In this document: piece by piece, positions 20,507-31,029 of the stretch
Layout of the letters: each line of letters begins with the position of its first letter
How positions within the stretch are numbered: position 1 is the stretch's first letter
Source of the DNA: Bigelowiella natans CCMP2755
Taxonomy: Eukaryota > Cercozoa > Chlorarachniophyceae
Reading direction: 5' to 3'
NCBI GenBank assembly: GCA_000320545.1
Contig: ADNK01000269.1
Location: 1 to 58,474 of the forward strand
DNA: 58,474 nucleotides
Position numbers and translations under genes: made by a program
Notes under the pieces: generated by a model
What the model saw: only the letters and a program-made list of their open reading frames with translations
Told to the model about the DNA's origin: nothing
Database searches by the model: none

Positions 20507-22804
20507 AATATTTTTTTTATATATTGCTGCTGCTGCTGCCTAATTGTATTACTTGGAACTACTACTTTCGCCGCTGATCAATGGAAAAGCAGCATTTGTT
20601 TTTTAACGTGGAAAGAATAATTCTCTCTTTTCTTCTCTTACATATTGGTACATCGTCACACAAGCCGCGCGCACACATACTCGCACAAAACCAGGATAGA
20701 TACCCGTGCTGCTGTTTTAATCTTACCTCGACCCTTGTGCAGGTCTCTAAGCTTCAATCGAAACTTTTTCGCAGAGCTGTGCTACGATGTAAGTTATCAA
20801 CCTTTTTTATGCCTTTGGAGTTCCAAGAAGGGTCTGTTTTGGTGTGCTATATACGCATTTATTTTGCCATGCTGCATTTGCTGATGACAGTGATAATGAC
20901 CAATCGGTGTGGTAATTTCAGGGCTGGTTGTCGATATGTAGCTATCCTTCCGGTGCTGCCTATGTGCTGATGCCCTGGATTGATCCCGAACGATGTAATC
21001 TCTCCCTCAGAACAACATAGAATGCAGATCTAATGTCTTCCAATAGAATTTTTCTTCCCCATTCTCTGCTTTTAGTCTGTGATCGATGGCATGTGTAGCT
21101 TACGGCTTCTCTTCGATACCTTTCTTTTCGCATTTTCTCATTTGCGTTCTTTGTGTGAAGGTGTAATGGATTATAGAAACATACATATATCGAAGAAGGT
21201 CGTTAAGCGCAGCAAGCGGTGAGTGTGACAATGCATGCAAACACCAAGTTTCACTGTTTTTCCATTTGTAACTACTAATACGGGTTAAGACGGGCTTGCC
21301 ATCCGAGTGAATGACGGCGATGCTAAAGGAAATCCGCAAATCAATCGATCGCTTACTTCCTTTGTGTAGTACTCGTTCGGCGCGCTGAATTAAAAAAATC
21401 TTGATATTTATGGGCCCCTGCTGCATGAGCTCAATCACAGGGGTTTCAGAGACAGCGCGACAACATAATTAGATAACAACCCATAATACTATCCTACCGC
21501 GAAAGTGCCCTTGCTGCATACTCGCAGGGCGTTCTTCGTTTGACTGAATAGGGAGAGAGTTGGAAAGATATCCTCCTCTTTCGTCTTCTTCTTCACTGTC
21601 TGTTGTAACAGCGATGGTGGAAGTTATGGTGTTGGTTGTAACCAGATATAATGATGAGCTTTTATACTCGTTTTACGTGTGTCTTGTGTTATTTCTCTAT
21701 ATGCGTGTGTGCGTTTGCGTGCTGGTAAGGTATGTACTGTCGGTAAACAAGGCCTTTGATCAGGTACTAATTTCACTGAATGAGAACAAGAGCGTGACGA
21801 TTATGATGATGATGGTGGTGATGATAAACAGGTAGTGCGCAAATGCATAGAGCAGCATGGAGAAAGTTGGTTGTACAAGCCGATGGTGCGGTTACTCAAG
21901 GTAGAACCCAGTACAAGCACTGAAAGTAGCACTAATAGTGGTAGTAATAGCAGAAAGAGGAGGAGGAGGAGGAGGAGGAGGAGGAGGAGGATAAGGAAGA
22001 GTAGGGAGTTGTTGTCTTAGTTAGATTATATACGATTGATTATGACTAGCCCCGGGTTGACGTTGTAGTTGGAAAGGTTTATTTGTTTTCATAAGTCGCT
22101 GTCTCTTCCTCTACTCATCTAGTTTGCGTAGTTGATCAATGTTTTGTCGTTGCTGTCATTGCTGTCGTGCGTGTGCCCCCTCTATTGTGATGTTCGATAC
22201 GCCAAAGGGGTTAAACCGTGATGGATATCCTTCCGTATCATCATCATCTTCATCGTCGTCATCGCCCTCAACTTCTAGTAGCTGGAACAACGAGGGGAAT
22301 GCTAGAAAGCAGCAGCATTCTGCTTCGTTCAAATTCGGTGTTCACTCGATAGAGATGTGGGATGTGAGCGCTGCGAGCGGTGATGATGAAAAGAAGGTGT
22401 TGGTGGCGGGAGATATCGGATACACAGTCGGAGGATGTTACACTTCAATGACTGGTTTTAGAGCACCAGGCACAGCAGGGGCTGGGACTGCACAGCTTGT
22501 TGCCACAGGAGCACTTTTACGGAATCTCGGATTTAGCTTCTGGGACCTTGGAATGGTGTGCGAAATGACCACGTTGACCGCCATTAATATGATAATAATT
22601 CCAGTATTTTATCAATTTCACATCCCCCCCTCCTCCTCCTCCTCCCCTCCTCCCTTGTGTTGTGTGTGCTGTTTTCCCGTACTTGATCCGATTAAATGTT
22701 CTGTCTATATATGTGTTGTGTTGCCAATAAAGGTGTTAAAATATAAGACTGAACTGGGGGGCGTAACGCATTCTCGGGAAGACTTCATCAAGAGGCACCT
22801 ATAG
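19845..22804 (+). CDS. Leucyl/phenylalanyl-tRNA-protein transferase-like protein (Aat family)
   Basis: Ten exons join in frame: 19845-19901, 20005-20105, 20191-20283, 20743-20788, 20922-20994, 21161-21218, 21730-21763, 21832-21900, about 22208-22555, 22733-22804 (about 316 residues). The joined core reads [113 protein letters not shown] and KYKTELGG. This tracks the Aat fold (aminoacyl-tRNA to protein transfer for the N-degron pathway in bacteria) as found in its eukaryotic relatives. The start of exon 9 is uncertain (acceptor at 22207 or near 22313). A Ser-rich stretch there may be partly intronic. Intron 9 (177 bp) is a multiple of three with no stop. Whether it still transfers amino acids is unknown. 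Confidence 0.78.
20468..20504. repeat. (TA)n microsatellite in intron 3 of the Aat-like gene
   Basis: About 18 TA units inside the 459-bp intron. Confidence 0.93.
21957..21991. repeat. (AGG)n microsatellite in intron 8 of the Aat-like gene
   Basis: About 11 to 12 AGG units. A spurious arginine-rich frame crosses it. Confidence 0.93.
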
Positions 22805-23192
22805 ATTTACTATGTTTCCCCTGCTATAGCTTTTCCCTATATATCTCCCCCGTTGGTTTTGATGCTATATATGATGTTGAAGAACCACCAATTTGGAATC
22901 TTCTCTTCTAAAAATAAAGCTCCACGAACATCACACGAATGACCATACCGCAAATCATTGGAGTAGGAGCGCACTTTGGGGAAAAACTGATGATTAGTCG
23001 TACGAACGGCTGTGAAGTTATGGCTGTGAGAAGCAGATCATATTCTGCCTGTTATGTTGTTGATGAAAATATACATTACATCTATTCGAGCCTTCATTTA
23101 TTCCTACCTGCTGCTCTATCATAACTATATACAGATTCCACTCGGTCAGAGACGACTCGAAAGTCAAGCTTGAGCTATCAACCTTTACCCCC

Positions 23193-23229
<37 letters not shown>

Positions 23230-25215
23230 GTACACTTTATCTATAGTTGTTCTACAAGTCATTGACACTGATACTGCTATCTCTTTCTTTATTTCTGCTG
23301 CAGTCCAACCGCTGATTCGAGGTCTGAGAGATTATCAAAAAGCGCTACGTGCTACTACAACCTCTTGCAATAACCGCACGCAGCAACCAATTAGTGATCC
23401 CAAAAGTAAAAATAGTAATAGTAGTAGTAGTAGTAGTAGCAATAGTGTTAAGACTACAATTAGTAGTAGCTGTAGTAATGGTGGTGGTACAGCTACCGTT
23501 GAATGGCCTAATAAGATGGAGAAGGAGAAGGCGAAAAATGTTATCAAAGTGGGAGAAATCAGTATGGAGACGAAGCGGTGCTGATCATCACGACGCTAGA
23601 TGCATCTAGACATAGAAATGATCAAATAGTAAGCGTAGGTAACAGTTGAGTCAGCATGCTACCTACTAGCTACATAGTAGCCATTGCCATGCATGGATGT
23701 CCGTGCCCATAGATAGAATATGTGCTGTGCTATGATGATGCAAGTTGACCAGAACGATCGATCGATTACTCATGCATAACTGCATATGCAGATGGTCAAA
23801 CCTAGCAGACACGTGCGAGGACACGGTCGAATCATGAACAATGCCTAGAATCTTTTATCCAACATTCTGATGACAGCCACGATACACAATAATGCTATAA
23901 TGCTATGCTATATAGGTCAGCAGACATGCTGGGCTAGTAGTCTAGTGGTCTTGTAGTAGTACGTACGTGCACGTTGCACTCTAGCTAGCTAGCACTCCTG
24001 CATGCATGTGCCGCAAAAGCACGCGCTTGGAACGCTTGGTGCGCATGACTTGTCTCATGTTCAATCCTACGTACGCAAAAATTAACTGCGCAAGCAAACG
24101 AACGTGCCGTACGCGTACCGATACGATGACGCTCGAGCTGTACGTTACTAGAGTCTCATCCCCAGGGGTAGTTGTGCATCATCAACAAACGTATATAATG
24201 TACAGGCCTTTCGTAAAGTGACATTCTAGCAAGCATACATTATTGTGAAGAAGATGTGCCAGCGTCATAGGATACTGAGTTAGTTCACCGATTGCAACTT
24301 GCTTCTCCGATGTCTGTCACATACTGTTTCCGTGTACCAATGTAGCCCAAATCAATATGGCCGGCCAAGGAAGCTCCTAAGTTTCGGAAGCGTTGAAGCT
24401 GCGAGTTTGGGCTGGAAAGTCAGTAAACACCAAGACGGAGGCGAGACTCAAATGATTGTTTTCACATCCAATCAAATTGTAAATAACCTATTCAAAATCT
24501 ATTTTTTTTACCATTCTATACCTGTCGTTCGCATATACTACGAATACCCGCTTCGAAGTCTCCCGGATAGGTAAGCTTCAGAATGATTCTAAAGGTTATC
24601 ACGTGCAATAACATCGAGTAGTAAAATACTGCTGCTGAGGTCATCTCAATCTCTTTAAACCATTCGTTACACATTCGCCGCGTCACTACTTAGAGTAGTA
24701 ACGATTCGACTGATAAAAACCTCTTCCTCATACCTTGTTTCTAATGCCCTAAGTTCTCGTTCCACCGTTGAACATTCTATCGTTGGTCGCCGTTGTCCAC
24801 GAGCAAACTCGTTCGCGCGAGCCTGTTAGAATGGGACAAGATATCAGGAAGAGAAAATTAATAGAGAGCGCAAAAATTATCTCCATTTATGGATACGACC
24901 TCTGCCCAGCGTATACCACCCTTTTGAATGAGAAGGTTGCGCACATTCGCTTTTTCGAGTGCCTAATAAAAAATAAAACTTAGGTCTACTTAAAAATTAA
25001 TCTAGTGACGCGTTGTTTCCAATTAAGGGGTTTTCCTCACCAGCCGTGTTATGTGCGGTATAATGAACATTCGATACAGCTCATAGGGACTCAACTGTGG
25101 ATCGTGATAAAGAGAACGACATAAAAGTTATGAAGTCCGAATTTCGTTTCTGAATTTGTCGATGGGATGAATATCTCTTTTTCACCAAAGATCTTGTGCT
25201 ACACGAAAGTGGAGT
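22805..25215. other. Intergenic or unresolved; CATG/CTAG island
   Basis: At 23301-23583, an AG acceptor opens a frame beginning VQPLIRGLRDYQKAL, followed by low-complexity Ser/Asn coded by (AGT)n repeats. It could be a terminal exon, but I found no partner exons. From about 23590 to 24260 the DNA is an island of tgcatgc/ctagctag/gtacgt words. A short open frame at 24342-24490 (KLLSFGSVEAASLGW) and one at 24831-24983 show no family resemblance. Confidence 0.45.
23194..23224. repeat. (GT)n microsatellite
   Basis: About 15 GT units. Confidence 0.93.
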
Positions 25216-25916
25216 TTATTGGAAATATACGACTTTGACTAGCTCTTTGAGATTGTAGAGAATCTCATGCGAGCGCTTAATATCATCAGCCTGGCGGTCC
25301 TGCTCCTCGCGGAAGAATTGTCTTTGTTGCTGAGATGGTAATACATTTGAGTATGAGGCATCAAAACAACCAATGATTATCCCCCGCGCAAGATTTCCGT
25401 TCAGCACGCTCATTTACATTTCTGACTGCAAAATCATAGACATCATACCTCGTCAATTGCTTGACGTTTCTGCTGCTGAGGCCATACAGAAAAATCAAGA
25501 AAGCTTGGTTATTCCTCTAGTATGATACGTATTTTATGCAGAATGAAGGCGCAGAGAGCACCCTCTTGATAAACCTTGATAATGAAAACATAAAGCCTAC
25601 CTCTGCTGCCCGGCGCCGTTTTTCTTCCATCTCCATACGTTTTTTTTGCTGTAAAAATCCAAATTGAGATGAGTCCAATTGAGGGAACAGGCAATTTTTT
25701 ATCAACGTAATACCTCTTCCATCATGTGCCGTTGTTGCTGCTGTTGCTTCATCATTGCGTACTGCCAAAACAATTTTATAGACTCGTTTATCTTTTGCTT
25801 TATGTGATTATGGGACTGTAATGACACACCTGCATTTGACGCCACATCTCCTGCTGCGTTTGCTGTCTTTGCTGGGAAGAAGCAGGGTTGACCGGGTTGT
25901 TTCTGCCTGGCTCCAT
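25216..25916 (-). CDS. Small Q-rich coiled-coil protein of symmetric exons
   Basis: Five exons on the minus strand, all phase 0 and all multiples of three: 25916-25830 (87), 25761-25714 (48), 25648-25601 (48), 25475-25449 (27), 25329-25216 (114). They give 107 residues, starting MEPGRNNPVNPASSQQRQQ and ending LKELVKVVYFQ. The middle is glutamine-, glutamate-, arginine- and methionine-rich (MMKQQQQQRHMMEE, KRMEMEEKRRRAAE) and should form a coiled coil. Exons 3 to 5 begin with CAA or CAG directly after the acceptor CAG, and exons 2, 3 and 4 end in GAG before gta. No family was recognised. Further 3-prime exons cannot be excluded. Confidence 0.62.
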
Positions 25917-27409
25917 TGAGGGCGGTCGGTTATTATTCCACATCTCCTTTTGCCGTTGGTTCTTTCTTTCTTGTTGTCCTGCTTTTTTTCTTCTTTCTCC
26001 TCCCCCGCCTTCTTCTTCTTCTTGTTCTTGTTCTTGTTCCTGTCCTCGAGTATCCCTCTGTCCGAATGAACAATGTGGAAGATGAAGCTGATGAAGAAGA
26101 AGACAGTGAGTCGACGATTAGGATGATTTTACATCCAAAAACTACCAAAACAGCCTGCATTTTCAATAAACATCCATTCTACAATTGTTCACAGTTCATC
26201 CCCGTTTTAGTTCAAAAAACATGCGTGATTAATCGAAGATACCGAACATGTTTCGGATGAAATAACAACACGGAAGAACAAGCGGGCGGTGCCATAAGTT
26301 CCCACACGGAGCGTGGTGTAGCGGATCATAGAGCGTACGTCGTCCATCATCAAGGGGCAGGAGCCTCTCCTCCTTGCATTCTCTCCAAACACCAACGGCA
26401 CCATCATGGAAAGCAGCAAATATATCACCCCATCCTGAAGGGATGCCTCCACCATTTCCTTATGTCGTGAGCAACGCCGTCAAAGCCTCATTGTCAATGT
26501 TCCAGCTCGTTGCCTCATATTTGAATGGTCAGAAGGCTACAACATGGTTACAGAAGCTGCTGTCTCGCGGGGCAATGACGTAAATAGAATACAGTTTATA
26601 TTCTTCGATACCCTCTCATTCATTGATTACTCGGGTGATTCGCATTATGTTAGGGTGGCTGTAGACCTGATTTTTTACTACTCATGGCTGAGCATCGAGT
26701 TTATGCCTTGGCAAGTCCACTGTATTAACATTCACATCACTACCATAATGGTGATGGCAATGGTATCCTCACCTTCATTTCTCACAACCTCGATGTTTAA
26801 CAATGAAGCTTCCAGATTTTTCTGACAACTTTTCCTCGTTGGTTCGTTTCCCTCTTCAGGTGGCTATTATCGACTACCGATTGATACACACTTTCTATGA
26901 GATTCTTACAGTCACCAACATTTATGAGCTCTCCGGCAAAGACTTGCATTTAAGAATATCGTGCTCCATATCTATCGTGTCGATGGCAGCAATTTTGATT
27001 GAAATCCCCTTTGCCCTAACTAGCGACTCTGCAATATGGATGTGAGACACCAATAGTAAAGAAGTGAAGAAAGAGGAGGCTAAATCTAACGATTAGTTTT
27101 TGCCTATTTACGGATACGGATATATGATACATTTCTGGAAAGGAGTTAGTTTTGGCGTGAATTCTCTCTAGAATTATTAAATTAATTATGTTTTAAAAAA
27201 TTCAGGGCTATTGGAAGGATAACTACAGGACTTTGGGCTTTCACACAGGGGACCCTAAGCATCCATCTAGTTAGAATGTCTGACGCAAAAGATCATTATA
27301 GTTAAAATAGTCGGATTAAATGAAAAAATAATCTCAAGTTACCATTCACCACCACCATTAGATACGTATTCCAATCGCTCTATTTGCCACTACACACACA
27401 CGCACACAC

Positions 27410-27461
<52 letters not shown>

Positions 27462-27682
27462 GTGCTGCATATTTTTGCTCTGTATTCCCAACAATTCAGT
27501 ATAGCCACAGCATTACGCCTTCATAGAGAAAAGCAGAGAGAGGATTTCACAAACATTTGGTAACAATTCTAAACTTGTGGAATTAACATTGACATTTCTT
27601 TCTACTGGACTTCTCATTAATAAACCTCCCGAGCACACGTAATTTGTTGATCGAAAAATGAATAAATCACAGCCGTGTGAAG
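25917..27682. other. Unmodelled region with exon-like segments on the minus strand
   Basis: Between about 26270 and 27010 several minus-strand stretches have coding-like sequence bounded by plausible splice sites: MQVFAGELINVGDCKNLIES from about 26960, WTCQGINSMLSHDHPNIM near 26640-26730, FDGVAHDIRKWWRHPFRMG near 26420-26480 and MIRYTTLRVGTYGTARLFF at about 26272-26330. The last resembles the R-x-TT-x-R-x-G-x-Y pattern of mitochondrial carriers. I could not join them in one phase, so no gene is called. A (TA)n tract lies at 27412-27457. Confidence 0.4.
27412..27457. repeat. (TA)n microsatellite
   Basis: About 22 TA units after a short CA run. Confidence 0.95.
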
Positions 27683-28285
27683 ATGGAGGAGGATAGAAAA
27701 GTCAAAGAGAACCAAAACGAGAAAAACACAGCGGAAGAGAGCAAAACAGGGAAGAAAGTTCGCTTGAGTCTTAAACAATTAAATAGAGTCTCCCGAAAAA
27801 GACTTATTTCGAGCTTTGGCTATGAACATGACGAGCTAGAAAGCAAGAACTCTTACAATATTTGTAGATCGTCGAAATCCATAGAGTTAATGAGCATTCC
27901 AGAAACGGTGAGTAGCATCGCGAGCTCGCAGACAGCGGAAGCCCAGCAACAGGGAGAAGATGAAAAACCAGTGTCGATTGCGAGATCCAAAGAGAGCGTA
28001 GATAGTATACCCGAGCGAAAGATGTCGTTGATCAGCTTTTCACCATTAATACTCCACCTTAGAAGTTTGTCGTTAGTGATCATTACTGTTGCCTATACCT
28101 TTGGTCCTACACTCGTCATCTTTGGTGTGGTGTCAATATTGAATGGACACCATAACGTCTCTTACTCGGAGGTGTTTAGAAAAAAGCAAGAGCACTATAA
28201 TGTACTCACCGACCTCATCAGTGCCTCCGCTCTTGCAGGAAACCAATGCCTCATATTTTACTCTAGTCGAGTTGAACTGAAGTAG
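27683..28285 (+). CDS. Hypothetical membrane protein
   Basis: Open frame of 200 codons from the ATG at 27683. The N-terminal half is highly charged and polar (Lys/Glu-rich, then Ser-rich). Around residues 120-150 lies a strong hydrophobic stretch (LSLVIITVAYTFGPTLVIFGVV) likely to span a membrane once. The short tail is polar. No family was recognised. It may be one exon of a longer gene, since the hydrophobic segment sits late and a splice site near the stop cannot be ruled out. Confidence 0.45.
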   Translation: MEEDRKVKENQNEKNTAEESKTGKKVRLSLKQLNRVSRKRLISSFGYEHDELESKNSYNICRSSKSIELMSIPETVSSIASSQTAEAQQQGEDEKPVSIARSKESVDSIPERKMSLISFSPLILHLRSLSLVIITVAYTFGPTLVIFGVVSILNGHHNVSYSEVFRKKQEHYNVLTDLISASALAGNQCLIFYSSRVELK

Positions 28286-28933
28286 AACAAAAAAAGCAAC
28301 ATGGTTATTCCAAGTGTCTGATCGTTTTTAGCTCAATCATAGTTATTCACCACTAAGGTGTCAATCATCACTGCTTTAGGTTGCACTTGAACCAAATCAG
28401 AACTACACATGTACATACCTATGTGTGTAGGGATACACTGTGACACTGTGACTTTAGTCAGAGATGTGTGCATGAAAAAGACTCAATCTTGTGCCACGCT
28501 AGCACGTGCGTCGGCGATGCTGCTTTGCGAAACCGACCGATCTGCGTTTCTGCAGTCAGTCATGCATTAAGAATCGTGGTGTACTAGTGTAGCATGTAAC
28601 TTCAAATTCGTCATCATTACTTCGTCATGCGTGCATGTGCTATAGTGTGCATGGTGCAGCCTAGTGCATGCACCTAGAGTTTGCACGTGTGCATCACAGT
28701 ATGCGTGATGTGTAGTAATGATAAAATTATTATAAGACCGCTAATGGCAGTGTTGCATGATGTGTGGCATGTACTAGTGTAAACATGCCCGTCGCAAAGC
28801 GATACTGTCGTATGTTCTGCTACTGTATCATTGTTGTTACGTTCATGCAAGCGCAGATGCCACTCCGCGCCTTCACGTGAGGTCCAAGCCTGCTAGCCTG
28901 CTATCGCTCAGCATGTAACAATACAGGAAATAT

Positions 28934-28977
<44 letters not shown>

Positions 28978-29298
28978 TTTATGCCAGATTGCACTAGGTG
29001 TTACATTTAGCTTTGCCTTGTTATTAAGTCACATCACATGATTAGACATTCATGATCTAAGACGACAAATTGTTTCCAAACACAGGCAGGCATCCTTTTC
29101 TATGACTAACCCTTCTAATACTTCTTTAACCATCATTTTGCATTTCTTTTTCGACGAACTATTTACACTATTCTCCCTGGTGAAGTTTCTGGATGGCTTC
29201 ATCTTGACTATTGAGACTTGTCTCACACCTTTTATCTTGCCCATATTTTGACTGCACTCTGCATTTATCTATCCCATTGTGCAGTAGTTGCCAGATCA
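28286..29298. other. Intergenic; CATG-rich island and (CT)n
   Basis: From about 28400 to 28920 the composition is rich in gcatg, cgatgc and gtgcat words. A (CT)n run at 28936-28972 follows. A 64-codon minus frame at 29050 is Lys-rich and unidentified. Confidence 0.5.
28936..28972. repeat. (CT)n microsatellite
   Basis: About 18 CT units. Confidence 0.94.
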
Positions 29299-31029
29299 TC
29301 ACAACCTACCGCCTTGCAATTGAGATGACGTTCCTGCATTAGCAGACCGCTTGTCAATCTTTCCGCGAAAATCTGGCACAAATGAAGGCATGGGGATTCC
29401 AGGCAACGACTTGGGACCGTTCTTAGCTGCGATCTCCGCCAGAGATTCAGGTAGGGGGGAAACTGCGCTAGAGTCATACGGCAGCCCAACTGCCTTTGCG
29501 CTCAGCTCCCAAAGCCTTCTGGCCTTCTCTGCGTTTCTCGCCTCTGGGGATGGGGGAAGCTCCTCAATAGATCCACCTGCCCCTCCAGCACCTGTGAGGC
29601 CACGATTAGAGGCATCCGTACCAGGCTTTAAGTATGCGACTGTCTTTGCAGCGCCATTCCAGCCCCAATACACTCCCGATTCCTTGCAACGATCGCTGGA
29701 TGCAACCTCGGCCAGCCTGTCACCCGCCTCCCACTCGGAGACGTAGCCGCCGGTCACGTAACGCATGAAGAGCGGGAAAAGTTTACGAAACCACGGCTTC
29801 TTGTCGCGGAAAAGACCTGTTTCGGCAATACATCCGGGGTACATGGTGCTAAAAGTTACACCTGAATCCTTGTGTAGGCGTCTGTCGGCCTCAAAAATAG
29901 TCATCATGTTAGCCAGTTTTGAGTCTTTATAAGCCTTAGCGCCATTCCAGGCACCGCCGTTGATCATTTCGGGGCCTTTTCCCGTCCCCGCTTTCTCTGC
30001 AAGCCCATTGAGCTTACCAAGGTCTGCCCATGGCCAAACTGCACCCCCACCAACCGTGTTGGTGTTTCCTGTGATCGAACCGACGACGATCACTCGTGGG
30101 TCTCGAGATTTCTTAATGGTAGGGAGTAGAAGATTCAGGAGGAGGAAGTGCGAAAGATGGTTGACTTGTAATGATGTCTCATAACCATCCACGGTATATC
30201 TGCGAAGAAAGAGGGGATAGTAAACGTGAGCATAATAAGACTTCATCGTTAATACGAAATGAACATTCGTTACAGATGTTGAGAAATTACTCCGGATTTT
30301 GGTGTGCTGGTAAATAAAGAGCCGCATTGCAAATGAGAGTATCGATTTGGCGGCCGCGTTTAAGTTTCTTTGCCATACGCCGTACTGACTCAAACGAAGA
30401 CAGTTCAACCTCCTCAATGCTGTACCGATCCTATAAAGGAGGAAATTCAATATATTCATCTACATTGAAATTTTAATTGTTTAATTAAGTGAACAGATTA
30501 TCGACGACAGAAGTGACTTTTCTCATACCTTGGGAAATCCCATCCTCTCCGCCTCACGTCTAGCCTTTTCAGGATCTCGCACCGCCATTACAACATGCCA
30601 CTTCCCGGATTCGATAAGTGATCTTGCAGTGTTTAAGCCTAAGCCAGATGATGCCCCGGTAATAACGGCAGTCTTCAGCTTGCCGCTGGCACGAGGTGCT
30701 GTGTGCATCAAGGCATCAAGAGCATCCATGAACATATTTGCATTTTTGGCGTAGGAAACAACGCTACGAGCTGAAGAGTAAGGAACAGCTCTGTGGGCAG
30801 CCTTGGTAGATGTCATGGGTGGCTGGGGTGGAAATTTTTGGTGCTGAGAGTAAATGGATTTCAAAGGTCGCAGCCGAACCCGAGCACTCATCTGAGGTGT
30901 GATTCGGTGTGTGGAAGCGGTCCTAGCTGATAGTAACAGCTCTGCCGTAGTGGATGGCAGCATTAATGCTGTCGCAAAGATGAAGAGAGCTATTAGCACG
31001 ATGCTTGAGATTGATTTTAACGTGCCCAT
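29299..31029 (-). CDS. POR: Light-dependent protochlorophyllide oxidoreductase (LPOR), plastid
   Basis: Three exons on the minus strand: 31029-30529, 30430-30291, 30199-29299 (introns 98 and 91 bp), 513 residues. It reduces protochlorophyllide to chlorophyllide with NADPH and light in the plastid. Visible family features are the Rossmann motif TGASSGLG (124-131), NAA in CNAALYLP, Y304-x3-K308 ([10 protein letters not shown]), and the conserved cysteine C337 in [10 protein letters not shown]. The GNTNTVGGG and [10 protein letters not shown] context is specific to LPOR among short-chain dehydrogenases. The N-terminus has a signal-peptide core ([15 protein letters not shown], residues 11-25), then about 85 residues rich in S, T, R and P before the enzyme. 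That fits bipartite targeting without a phenylalanine at the cleavage site. A tail of about 55 residues beyond the usual WELS...VGLP end is extra. Confidence 0.95.
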
